From Astropecten irregularis (Eukaryota; Echinodermata; Asteroidea; Paxillosida; Astropectinidae), in contig OZ020256.1 in the NCBI GenBank assembly GCA_963971285.1, positions 808,501-872,500 of the forward strand: a stretch of 64,000 nucleotides of DNA, given 5' to 3'. The notes under the pieces are model-generated. The model did not search any database. It was not told the DNA's origin and saw only the letters and a program-made list of their open reading frames with translations. The translations under genes and the position numbers were made by a program. Of this stretch, positions 1-11,400 are shown piece after piece; the stretch's first letter is position 1, and each line of letters begins with the position of its first letter.

Positions 1-3000
1 AGTTATAAATTATGCCTAACTGATGTTTACTGAACAAGAAGATCCTCTGGCCCTTACCTGACCAAGAGTTAATCTTTTCTTAGAGATGTATATTAGATTT
101 AATATCACAATTATTGATATTTCTCATCAAAAATTGGTAAATTGACACAGCACAAATCAAAATGTTATCCTGAGCATGGGATTTTCATTCACTTCCCATC
201 TTGTTGCTCATTTCAAGATGAAATATTCAAATAAACACATGCTCAAAGTCTCAAACACAGTAAGAAATGCAGTTTGATTTATTTTCAGAATCAAGCACAT
301 CTGATTTCAGTTTATAGCATTAAATGAACCATAATTGTACACAGTAAATAATTTGACACAGCACAGACTGGCGTGATTCCTTTATATTCTGAGCATGGGA
401 TTTTCATTCACAATTCCCATCTTGTTGCTCATTTCAAGTTGAAACAATCAAATAAACACACCTTCAAACAAGTGAGAAATGCAGATTGGTTTTATTTTCA
501 CAAGCAGACAACAAATTGTCAATTAGCAAAACATGTAGCAATGTACACAGTGAATAATTGGAGCACAAGCAAGCATGTGATTCCTGAGCATGAGACCTTT
601 ATTCACCTTCTATCTTTTGCTCAATCCAAGATGAAACATTTAAATAAAAACACCATCAAACGAAAGAGTAGAGCAGTCATTTTTTTCTACAGTCATCTTC
701 AACTTGAGTAAGTCAATAAAGATTGTACTCAATGAATAATTTGACACAACACAATCAAATATGATTCCTTTAATAATCTTGTGCTACCACACACATAAAT
801 AAATTGACACAATACAAGAACTGGGGTTCATGAGCTAGAGATTTTCATTCATTTCCCATTTTTTGCTCATTTGAAGATAAACCAATATACACATTAAGAT
901 TAGAACAAAGAGGGGGACGGGGGCAAAGGAGAATAATTTTTAATTATAGGAATGTTTATGGACTTATCTTATTCAGTTAGCAAGTGGTAATAAATTTCAA
1001 ACTACATTGAAATTAAATTCTGATTGAGATCATTTTGAGTGTCTGTTATCATGTACTTAAAGAGAGGGCGTCCTTAAAAGAAAATCACTATGTACATCGA
1101 CGGGTCTCATTTATTGGGACAAAGGCTCACACAGCACCAAGCATTTTCAGCATTTGAAATTTATTCATCAAGTAGTCCACAGAAAAGGCCCTACCACACA
1201 AATTACAGAAAATTCTTTCTTTCCTTAATATTCCTGTCAGACAATGTAGCAGTTATTGTCAGTGGAATGAAAGATTCATTTCACACATGACACAAAATGC
1301 TACACTTTCCTTAGTCTTTACAACATGCTGTTGGACACTGTTCCAGTCATTGCCAAATGTTGTCATGAGTGGACATTACTAATTGAAATAGATTTGATAG
1401 CCTCAACTTCAAGTTAAAGGAGGTGAATTATCCATGAGTAGAGGATATTAATTCCACAGATGTTTCCCTTGACTGGAAAAGGTTTCAATAACTTCAGCAA
1501 AGAAGTTATTTTAGAAGCTCCTAGCTATGGGTCATGGTGACTGAGAAATGAAGTAATCTGCACAGGCTCTACATTCAAATTTCTCTCCACACCTAAATTC
1601 TGACTGATTATTTGTTGTCATTATTTTGTTGTTATCACATTCTCCTGAGAAGGTCTCCTTAATTACAAGTGAGAAGTAACTTGCACAGAGATCAAGGGTT
1701 ATCCTCCATCATTGGGACAAAGCACAAGACATTGACACCATGTCAAAATATCCACAATTTTCTAATTCACCACTGGGAATACAAGAGAATACACATAGCA
1801 CTCATGCTGTTACAGGTGTTGGAGACATAATCATCTGCACAGGTCCAACAAAACTCAATATTAATCCACATCAATCCAATCCACCCAATCTACTGGATTG
1901 TGAAGGCTCAATGGCACATCAGTGCTCCAGACACATACTTTTCAATACTTCGCAGTTAAAAAAAGTTATCTGCCTTATCAGCAAGTTCTAATAAATTTCA
2001 TTGAAGTTCTGATTGAGAGTATTAAATTGTCATCAAATGTTATCATCATTTCCCTCAGAGAGAGGCCTTTTCCAATTACACACTGAGAATGGAATCCTCA
2101 TTAATTGGGACAAAGCATCAACCATTTGGCACCATCCAAAAAACATCCAAATTCCAATCTGATGATAACTCCTGATGACTTCACATCCAGCATTACAATA
2201 GGCCTACATCAGGCAAGAATTTGCTACTAATCCTCGTGATTTTCCACCAGACAATGAACTATACTAACAAAGAATACCTCGAGATATTACCCTGCACATT
2301 TAAGTCACAGATTATTCATTATTTACTGTTGAACCATTTTCTTTTATCAAAACTGATACACGACCAGACAGACCTCTCAGTGTGAGGTAAGGTTACAAGA
2401 AGACAACAACAGCAGAAAGAAAACAAACAATATTTATGCCAGAATGTTTGCAGTCTACCAGAAAAAAAGGGTGTTAAAAGTTAACACCTGCATACCCACT
2501 GTGTAAGTATATTGCAACAGTAAGGAAGCACTGCAGGTTATTGCATTAACTGCTCCATTTTGGTTTTAAGAACACTGCAATAAATGTTTCCAGTGAATGA
2601 AGAAAAACAATATATTCTAATAAAAATTTTCAGGGCCCAATTTCTTAAACATTTCATACACTAAGAGAAAAGAAATCACTTACAAGACAATAAAGACAGA
2701 AACAATTCAAGAATTGCAATTTATTTAACAGACTCTGATTTAAAAAAATATTCCATTCATATAAAAGAGAAAAATTACAACTGGACAGCTTTAAAAAATG
2801 TTTTGCACTGCATTTATTAAACATCTACAAAAAAAGCAAATGTTGGTGAAACATGGGCAAGCATTGCAATGATTATCAGAGTACTTATAATTTTTTTAAG
2901 AATGGGTTAAAAAAACAACCCATTGAGTAAACGCGGTATTAGTTCTACGTGCCAAATACTACAACTGTATTATGAATGGAGTGTACGGTGAACTTGACTG

Positions 3001-3300
3001 GCCGACCCCCCACGGAGGCACCACAATTACATTCCTTATGCAAATTACATTGTCCACTTGATCTGATTGGCTCATGCAACTTTGTGGCTGTCACTTGCTC
3101 AGCTTGTTGTCAAGTGCACAGCCAATGAATGGTTCAATGTAGAAAATCAATACACGGCGTGCGTGCATTGTTGATTTGTTGCAGACGATATTCTAAGACA
3201 AATCACGAGGGCATCTCACACTATACACTTTGTTAACGATGTTAACGAAGTGGTTTTCATATGCATAATTATAAGCTTACCAATGTCAATATTTAGGTCG
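1..3300. other. Gene-free left flank
   Basis: I see no convincing coding exon here on either strand. The open frames are short, low-complexity and without recognisable domains or paired splice sites. Positions 144-905 are a diverged tandem repeat described separately. The segment 1690-2200 has short resemblances to the same repeat (allusions to a 'gggacaaagca' phrase at several places). It could be the intron or 3' region of a gene lying mostly to the left of the window. Confidence 0.5.
144..905. repeat. Diverged tandem repeat, units of about 180-215 bp
   Basis: Three full units and a partial fourth start near 144, 355, 567 and 740. Each has the phrases 'gacacagcac', 'gagcatgggattttcattca', 'ttgctcatttcaag' and 'aataaacac' in the same order. 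The units differ by many substitutions and small indels, so this is an old local duplication. The open frame at 373-711 lies in the repeat and is not a credible gene. Confidence 0.75.
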
Positions 3301-3479
3301 AATTGAACGGTGATTTTAACTCAAGGGTTGAGGATGGGGGGAAAAAAGACAACCTTCTTACTTTTAGTTCTCAGTCTTTTGGATTTCGCGGTCATAATTC
3401 AGGATGTAGGGGGCAATATTTGGAAAGGAAAAGACTGACAGAAATTTCACTCACCTCGGGTTTAGGTAAATACAGACTT

Positions 3480-4110
3480 ACCGGTGTTGACCTCTTCAAC
3501 TTGACTTGCAAGACGCAGTATTCCAAATTCGTCCTTCAGATCATTCGACAAAATAAGTTCACAAACAAAAGTCCAGAATGTGCACAATCATTTGTTCAGT
3601 GTCTGAAGAGACAATATGAACGTCCATCATTCAGTTTGTGCACATACAAAAATATTTCTCCACGAACATGTCACATTTCGTAAAATTGTTTCTTCCACTG
3701 GAACTTGAAAATCCTCGTCACTCGTCAGCACTGAGCACGTATTAAATCCGACTTGAGAAGCGAGTTCCTAGTCCACAGTTTTCGGCACAGAAATGCAGAT
3801 AAATGCAGCCTCAAAATGGGGGTAATTCAGGTCACACAGAACTTATTCTTTTGGCCAGCGCGGCGAGATTCGGAAACCTCTGAAGTTTATCTCATCAGTC
3901 ATTCAGCGAAGCACTAAGTGGAGACACGTGCACAGTGTGCATGTGTCACTCACGCGACGGGAGCTGCACGCGTTGATCCAATCCTCTCCTATTGAACTTC
4001 TGCGGCGTAATGAAAGTGACGTGAAAAGGTGACCGCCGCGGTGCCTTTGGTGATTTCATGACCGGACTACTCCTTTTGTATTTCTCCGCGCGCTGTAATT
4101 TTAAAGATTT
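3480..4110 (-). promoter_or_regulatory. Candidate CpG-rich promoter and noncoding first exon
   Basis: Positions 3840-4110 are rich in CG dinucleotides ('gccagcgcggcgag', 'accgccgcggtgcc', 'ctccgcgcgctg') against CpG-poor surroundings. On the minus strand a strong donor-like site, CACCG|GTAAGT, lies at about 3481, downstream of the island in that direction. No long minus-strand reading frame follows to the left, so any gene would have a noncoding first exon and continue beyond the window. A plus-strand frame at 3303-3683 overlaps but resembles no family I know. This is inference from composition plus one splice-like site. Confidence 0.3.
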
Positions 4111-5302
4111 CCCCCCATTTTAAGGCTTTCAAAAACCACTGAGCTAAATTTAATATTCAGAAAATAAAAAAATACAGCAAATGGTAACAAATTCTGGCGA
4201 GTAAGTGATGCTTTTCTAGCAAGCTCATGAGACCTATTTTGTTTCAATGGGAGGAGAAACTAATTTACATAACAAAAGAAGTAAGTCACCGACATTTATC
4301 ATGTGATTTCAGTGAGTGCAATGGGATTTAAATACTAGCCTACGGTTTGTGTGTAAGTTGTCACTTATCAGTTAATATAATGCTGATTTTCCAGTCATCA
4401 TTATATCTAGTTAATTTTTTGAAGATTCCTTCATCATTATTTATAGGAGGGTCAATATTTGGCCAAAAAAGAGATGTGAAAATAAACATTTATGTCCTTT
4501 TTTGGTGTGGTATAAACTTGTTTTAACTGAGAAATAAAATTGTGAAAACAAAGAATGGCTTCATAAGCCCTAATTAGGAAAAGATGGCAAATGCATACCC
4601 AATTTCATCTGAATTTTGTTTTAATGTAGAGCAAATTGTGAGCAAGGACAATACAACAAAGGAAGTGTATACAGAAACAACAGGCCATTTCTGAATTAAT
4701 TACAGCTGGTAGTTAATTTTTAAAAAGTAATCACAACTGGTAGGATTTTCTACCAATGAATAAAATAAAATGCTTCCAAATTTCATTAAAAAGACTGCAT
4801 TGCCAGAAATCAAAGTCAAATAGATATATATATTGGAACCTAAAATTTTAAAAAGGTTAGACTTAACATCTCAACTACGATTATGCCAACATTTCCTGAA
4901 AACAAAATAAACAGCAAACTAAAAATTCTCTTATCACCAAATCAACACAGTTGCTTTTAATTGTCAAAAGAAAATTTCAAAATTCTTGAAAAAACATAAA
5001 ACTATATCAGACACCCAGAAATAAAACATCTCAGACATCTGTGTATCAAACATTACCAAGTAGAAATCAAAATACAAATTAGAAATTGCATAGTCTACAC
5101 TAACAATTTGGTGGAGGAGTAATTAATAATGGTACAGACTGCACTGCTTGAACAAATTCAATTCAAAATTCAATGTGATAAGTTGAGCAGAATTGAAGGC
5201 AACTCAAAATGTCTATTATTGAAGTAGACAGGTGAATTATACCTTTTGATATAAGAATGTCAATGAAGCAAATGTAGATACAGTGTACATCTTTGCAATA
5301 CA

Positions 5303-5450
5303 AGGGATGGATTTCAAGAAGCCCTACTATCGATAGTAACTAGAGTTACAAAGGATAACCCATCGTATCCTACGTTGGGCTGCAATGCATCATATAAGTC
5401 CTACGATTGACAGTAAAAAGTTACGACAATGACTTTGGTGAAATCAACTC
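5303..5450. repeat. Diverged copy of the 'gatgcattgcagccc' MITE family
   Basis: The core 'gctgcaatgcatcat' and the phrase 'ggataacccatcgtatcc' match elements at 52188-52313, 60220-60342 and 60718-60863, here in the opposite orientation. The ends ('ggatttcaagaagccctac' and 'ctttggtgaaatcaac') are imperfect inverted repeats. It is a small non-autonomous element without coding capacity. Confidence 0.6.
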
Positions 5451-5466
5451 AAGGACACTATACTTA

Positions 5467-5873
5467 GGCTGTGTCCGAAACGGGCTTCCAGGGCTACGGC
5501 TAGGTTTATTGTCTTGGTGTCTCCACGTATTTCAAATGGAGCGAAGACCTAGACCTAGCTCTAGACAACAGATTCGGATGCAGCCAGAGCTACGGCTAGG
5601 TTTATTGTCTTGGTGTCTCAAAGTATTTCCAATGGAGCGAACACCTAGGCCTAGCTCTACACAACAGATTCGGATGCAGCCAGAGCTACAGCTTGGTCTA
5701 TTGTCTTGGTGTCTCCAAGTTTTTCCAATGGAGCGAAGACCTAGACCTAGCTCTAGACAACAGATTCGGATGCAGCCAGAGCTACGGCTAGGTCTATTGT
5801 CTTGGTGTCTCCAAGTATTTCCAATGGAGTGAACACCTAGACCTAGCTCTAGACAACAGATTCGGACACAGCC
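5467..5873. mobile_element. MITE with inverted termini and four 96-bp internal repeats
   Basis: The left end GGCTGTGTCCGAA is the reverse complement of the right end TTCGGACACAGCC. Inside, 'gctacggctagg' or a variant recurs at 5493, 5589, 5685 and 5781, an exact 96-bp period. Since 96 is divisible by three, open frames run through the array on both strands, but they are repeat artefacts. Related elements with one unit (32967-33085) and two units (43630-43844) sit in introns of the large mosaic gene. I see no clear target-site duplication. Confidence 0.8.
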
Positions 5874-6482
5874 CTCATGTATTGTTGTATGCATACATAA
5901 TAGTTAAATATACGTCCAGTCATCTCAATTCAACACAGATAAAATTTGCTGGTTTTACGTCTCCGTGACAAAATGGCAATCTGTACATGCATTGATGATG
6001 ATAATTTTTAATAATGATTAATTATGACCCAAATGAAGAATTCTAACGCTTGCAATTAACATACCAGTTCTTATCGATTCTTTGATTCTTAACACGAGCC
6101 ACCGAAACCAAAACATATACGACAAAACCCATTCCCCACTATAAAACCTTCATGAACTGAACGCACAAGCACCGTGCTCCATCACAATACTTTACACACC
6201 AACAATCAAACAACAAGATATCATTCCCCTGTATAACAATTATTTAACATCAAATGTTAGAAATTTCAAAAGCTAACAACACTACTTTATTCTATACTAT
6301 GGTATATATTTCTCGGCTTCATACACATGTACATTCATACATAAGCCATTGGATTAATATTGTAAGGAGTCTAAACGGGTGTATTTCAATGATTCATTAG
6401 TCCCGTTCCCACTGTCTGAGGTTCTTATGCCGATTCCTACTCATGTACCACTATCTATCAACTATACTTGCAGTCAGTCTTA

Positions 6483-6724
6483 GGGCGTTTACGAAACGGA
6501 GGCTCAGGCTCCGTCTCAGGCTTAGACTCCGGCTCCATTTTGTGAATCCATTCTGAAATAATGGGTATCAAAATAGACGCTTTTGGCTGCGGTTCGGAAG
6601 TAGATTCTCTGTTTTGAAAAGGAAAACAGAGCTTCAGCTTCAATGACAAACCACGACATGTATTTTCAGCATATGGATGTCAGAGCTGGAGCCTGAGCCT
6701 AAGCCTCCGTTTCGTAAACGCCCC
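6483..6724. mobile_element. Harbinger-like MITE with TTA target duplication
   Basis: The termini GGGCGTTTACGAAACGGAGG and CCTCCGTTTCGTAAACGCCC are perfect inverted repeats, flanked by TTA at 6480-6482 and 6725-6727. A three-base TWA duplication with GGG/GGC-type termini is typical of PIF/Harbinger non-autonomous elements. Subterminal 'ctcaggctc' repeats extend the palindrome. Related copies lie at 9178-9414 and 15163-15367. Confidence 0.8.
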
Positions 6725-7919
6725 TTAGGCAGCTCAATTCCATCATGACACTTGTCAGATAATTGTGTGATCTGACACGCAACTACATCAGTACATACTC
6801 TATGTCATGGGCATTCCTAAGCACACTACTTAAACTACAAACCCTAACTACAACAACCCAAGAAGACGACATTCCGCGAGCCAAGATTGGAATGAAACGG
6901 AAATAAAAAACCTAGAATGAGGGAATGGGGATTATTATATCTTGGAGGACATGACATATCCCAATTATAAAAAAAAATGCAACAAATTCATACAATCTAT
7001 GTATATTTATGATCACTGTGTAAGATTTAAGATATGTTACATTAGATGATGCATGTTTCAGTATTACTCCAGATAGCAGAATGCCAACATTCCAACGAGC
7101 AATTTAGCAAATCTCCACCAGCAAAATCAATTCTAACAGCTCTTTCTTCTTCTTTTTATAAGATTATTATTCAACATTTTTTGGTTATTTTTGTGTACTT
7201 TTCCGAGAAGTATGTTAACAATTACACATGTAGTGAGATTTGGCTTCAATACTCAACTGGGGCTCAACTGAAGGATAATTTACAGGAATAAGTTTGAAAG
7301 GGCACACACCAAATTATCCTCTTAATATTCATTAACACCTGTATATGGGTTACCTGGCAACCCTCCTTTTGTCCCATTTATTTGGTTACCATGGGAAACA
7401 ATGAATAATGAATATATTTGCCACATACCATGTTTTCGTTACATAAAACATTGTGAATTCTACAAAGAGACTAAGTTATCTTTGACTTCTTGAACGAACA
7501 ATTATATTTTTTATCGGTCACGATATTTAGTGGCCATGCTGTGTATATATATTGCTAGAGAATGATTCTCAGCGTATTATAGAAACATATCCAAACATAT
7601 TCAAACATGTGGAAGTGCTTTAAGATGCACACAAACACAATGCTGCAATTGCTTAATATCAAATTCTTACTTGAAGTATGACAAATCTTTAATAACGTTT
7701 ATGAACACCCAGGATAATGACTTCCAAATGTGAGATAAAAGCTTCCTTCCAACAAAGATGTACCGTTTGTGCTTTTGGCTTGGATTCTAACATTCATGAG
7801 ATTGAAAATAAAATGTTGCAAGAACAAAATCCTGAACATACTGATCAATTTTTGAAGACAAGAGTTATTTTGTAAATTTGAGATTGTGTACTGTCAATGC
7901 AGGGGCAGGAGTATTTGAA

Positions 7920-8165
7920 ATGACCAAGTGGCACCAAGGCAACGACCAGGAGAAACTTGGCAAAGACCAGAGGAACCAAGGCAATGACCGGGCCACCGAG
8001 GCAATGACCAGGGGCATCAAGGCTATGACCAGGGGCACTGAGGCAATGACCAGCACACCAAGTCAATGACCAGGGGCACCGAGGCAATAACCAGGGGCAC
8101 CAAGGCACTGACCAGGAGCACCAAGGCAATGACCTGGGGAACCAAGGCAATGACCAGGGACACTA
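7920..8165. repeat. 21-bp minisatellite, first locus
   Basis: About eleven units of a 21-bp motif like 'gaccaggggcaccaaggcaa' are arranged head to tail with substitutions. The same motif forms a second array in a calnexin intron at 11064-11257, in the same orientation. The period of 21 keeps all frames open, so frames across it (7878-8069, 8066-8317 and antisense) are artefacts. Confidence 0.85.
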
Positions 8166-8432
8166 TACCCAACAACTTCGCAGCCTCTGCAAAGTTCCCG
8201 CCCTTGAATACGACGTTATCAACGTTAATGTCCAGAATCCAAGCAAATTACAATTCATTTCATTTTTTTGATGCTTATATTACAGAAAACACAGACAGAA
8301 CATATCTAATACCATGATAAACAGGGCAAGTTGCTTGCTTGACAGGCATAAGATAACACTGTACAGTCCCTCTCTGTTTGGGAAAGCTTCCTTTCTCCGA
8401 TGGAGCATATACTGGAAGAACAGGTGGAGTGA

Positions 8433-11400
8433 TTATTCTTTACGTGTTTTACTTTTGCCTTTCCTCGGTGACTTCCTGCACAAAAAGACATTTCATAAAA
8501 AGGTTCTTATTAAGCTGGCAGCATGGGCAACCCGAGTATCAATCTACATAATGAATTTGTATTGTTCAGCTTTTCCTTGTTTTCTATTATTGTAAATAGA
8601 AGACAATAGCCAGAGCTCACCATTAGTGAAACAGGTATTACTCTGTAGAAATTGCAGCAATTTTTTCTCGTTAAAGAGGATGATAATTTTTTTTACATAG
8701 GAAATTTTTTCGGCCTCATTTCCTTTTTGCCTCGAGGCAAACTTGAAACAACAACCATTGGTGTCTAAAAGTTATCTTTAGAAATTCTTAAACTTTCTTA
8801 ATTCTTAAACTGAATAAACTTCACCCCAATGGATGATTTACTGCCATGCTTTGAGAAAAACAGTAAATAAGAATGATGTCATAATGTGGTCAATATCTGT
8901 CTGCTGCCCTCGTTGGCGGGATTTCGATAATTCACACAGCAGCATAATGTTTCATCAATTTAATTCCACAAAGGAGAAATTTGTCCTATTTTAAATAAAC
9001 TAGACAGCAGAAAACAAGGAAATCATTTCACTGCCTGTGGTCTGTCCTCCTTTATAATTCTTCTAGCAGCACAAATAATGCCATCTCGTTTTTGTACGTG
9101 GACCCATCAAATGCTGATACTTCGTTGGTAGAATAATGAGGCGAGTCTTAATTCTTAAAGACATCAACTGAGACATAGGGGGTTTATGAAACGGCGGCTC
9201 AGGCTCCAGCTCTGACATCCTTATGCTGAAAATGTAGGTTGTGGACTTGTGGTTTTTCATTTAAGCTGAAGCTCTGTTTTCCTTTTCAAACCAGAGAATC
9301 TACTTCCAAACCGCTGCCAAAAGCATTTATTTTATACCCGTTATTTCAAAATGGATTCATGAAAATGGAGCCGGAGCCCAAGACGAAGCCGGAGCCTCCG
9401 TTTCGTAAACGCCCTGAGATGATCACAGATCTTACCTGACGGTATCACCGGCTGCTTCAGCGCCTTCTGCAGACCCTTCAGCAGTCCCTTCAGCTTGACC
9501 CTCCTCCTGAATGCAAACAAGTAAACAACAACACACGTAAAATTGAGATTTGAAAATTTGGACGGTGGGTTCACAATGTAGGATATTTGCGGCGACACCA
9601 CGTATAATCTTTTTGAGACTGAGCATGGCTCTGAGAAGAGCCGGTGACTGTTTTGGGCAGTGTGTGCCCTGCAGTCTCTTGATGTCTCTTGAACTGCTGA
9701 CTGCTCCGAGTCAGCTTTGGTGACCTTCTTAGTTGTCTGATGCTACTGTCAAAGATCTGAGATGTTTAACTTGCCTGCTGACTGTTCCAAGCCCCAAGTC
9801 AACCATGGTGGCCTTCTTACGTTGTCTGACGCTACTGTCAGAGATATGTGATGTTTACCTTATCTGCTGACTGCTCCAAGTCAGCTTTGGTGGCCTTCTT
9901 ACGTTGTCTGACGCTGCTGTCCTCTTTCCCTTCGGCTGCTTCTCCTTCCCCTTCTCCTTCTTCCTCTTCTGCTCCTCCCTCTTCTTGCTTGGGTTCATCA
10001 TCAGGGCTGGCAGCATCAGTCTTCTTAGCATCCTCTAGGTCAGCTGTAGACTGTCAGAACAAGACAAGCCACAATCTGTAAGTACCATTCTTGGGTATCC
10101 AGAATGTGTCACCCCTACTGAGGCTGATTTCAAAGGTGATGATATTTGCAACATTCCCTTCAAAGTAAACCGACACATCTGCACTTGTGCAGAAAATGAT
10201 CAGGCAAGAGCAGTCCAGCATAGGCCGTCATCCTTACCTTACGGAAGCAGACTCTGAAGCAGACAAAGAGAGGAATGATAACGACGAGGGCGTAGATGGC
10301 CCAGAGCCACGGTCTCTCCTCAGCAGCATTCATCAATCCAGACACAACACTCTCCTGAAATAAACAAAATCCAGGAAACATGAATACCTTCAGATTCAAT
10401 CACATACCAGTTTGTAATTCTCTTCAGACCGTACGCTCACAGCTCAATCTGCATCACAACAAAAGTGCACGGTAAATGAGATGTTCACAGGTGAATTTGT
10501 CATTGTCTTCTCAATACTCTAAGACGAGACTTTACTAAGGTATCTGTACAAGTTGACCTCTTCAGAGCACTTCCTTCAGGAAGCCTATGACTACATGAGT
10601 AGACGTTTCCACAATATCTGTGCATTAGCAGGTGCTCTATCAATTAACAAGTCCAGAAGCCAGCTTACCATACAGCAAATTTGCTAAGCAAAATAGTTCA
10701 GTAGACACAGGTTACCAGCCAAAGTCTCATGTAATGTGTAATGTTTCCGATTGGTTTTCAGCAGAGTTTTGTTAAGCAGGTTCTTACCGCTGAGCTGGAA
10801 CCTCCTTCTTGTTTCTTCTTGATGGCCCACGTGTCAGCTGCCCATTCATCAGCAACGTCACGACTGGATGTAATGATGAAGTTATCAAACAAAATAGCGT
10901 CCGTCATCGACCACAACTCCAATCCAACAGCAGACTAAGGAGGAAAATGCAAATAAGATTTACGTAAGAAGCATAGCCTACTTTGTGTTTTAAAGTGTTA
11001 GAAAAAATCTGGCGCAATACGAAAAATTCAGCCAGAGAAGATAATTGATTATTGATTAATTGAATGACCAGGCAAGGCACTGATCTGGGACACCAAGGCA
11101 ATGATCAAGGGCACCAAGGCAATGATCAGGGGCATCAAGGCAATGATCTTGGACACCAAGGCAATGACCAGGGGCATCAAGGCAATGACCAGGGGCACCA
11201 AGGCAATGATCAAGGGCACCAAGGCAATGACCAGGGGCACCAAGGCTACAATCTGTAGATTAACCTAGTTGATTTGTACTTACGATTGCGGTCATACGGA
11301 ACGGCTCGTTATCTTCAAAGTAATCTGGGTTAGCAATGCGTTGAGGTTTCCACTCTCCTTTATAGGCGGAGTTATCGATCATTGGCTGCTTCCACTTGCC

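Larger units (their letters stand above)
4110..8432. other. Calnexin 3' flank: UTR, intergenic DNA and transposon fragments
   Basis: No coding exon was found between the CpG-rich island and the calnexin stop codon at 8433. The calnexin 3' UTR must begin at 8432 and run leftwards, but I could not place a polyadenylation site with confidence. The interval holds three MITE-like elements (5303-5450, 5467-5873, 6483-6724) and a 21-bp minisatellite (7920-8165). The rest is AT-rich unique-looking DNA. Confidence 0.5.
8433..10934 (-). other. CANX: Calnexin exons 13-17: membrane helix and cytosolic tail
   Basis: Coding exons 10788-10934, 10238-10354, 9859-10050, 9436-9506 and 8433-8475. Exon 13 encodes the end of the lectin fold (LELWSM, a buried helix). 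Exon 14 encodes [18 protein letters not shown] and a cysteine-bearing juxtamembrane end that could be palmitoylated as in vertebrates. Exons 15-16 are acidic and repetitive ([13 protein letters not shown] triplets). Exon 17 is 43 bp and is identified because it continues the phase-2 end of exon 16, starts after a good acceptor, and encodes [14 protein letters not shown] followed by TAA. Confidence 0.88.

Noticed and set aside
3303..3683. 126-aa plus-strand frame in the promoter-like region
   Set aside because: No recognisable domain, no conserved composition; runs opposite to the better minus-strand donor.
5407..5894. Overlapping 141-aa and 120-aa repeat proteins on both strands
   Set aside because: They are open only because the 96-bp MITE unit is divisible by three; no start context, splice sites or domains.
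7845..8317. Repetitive frames on both strands over the 21-bp array
   Set aside because: Artefacts of a 21-bp period; same unit forms antisense frames at 11064-11257.
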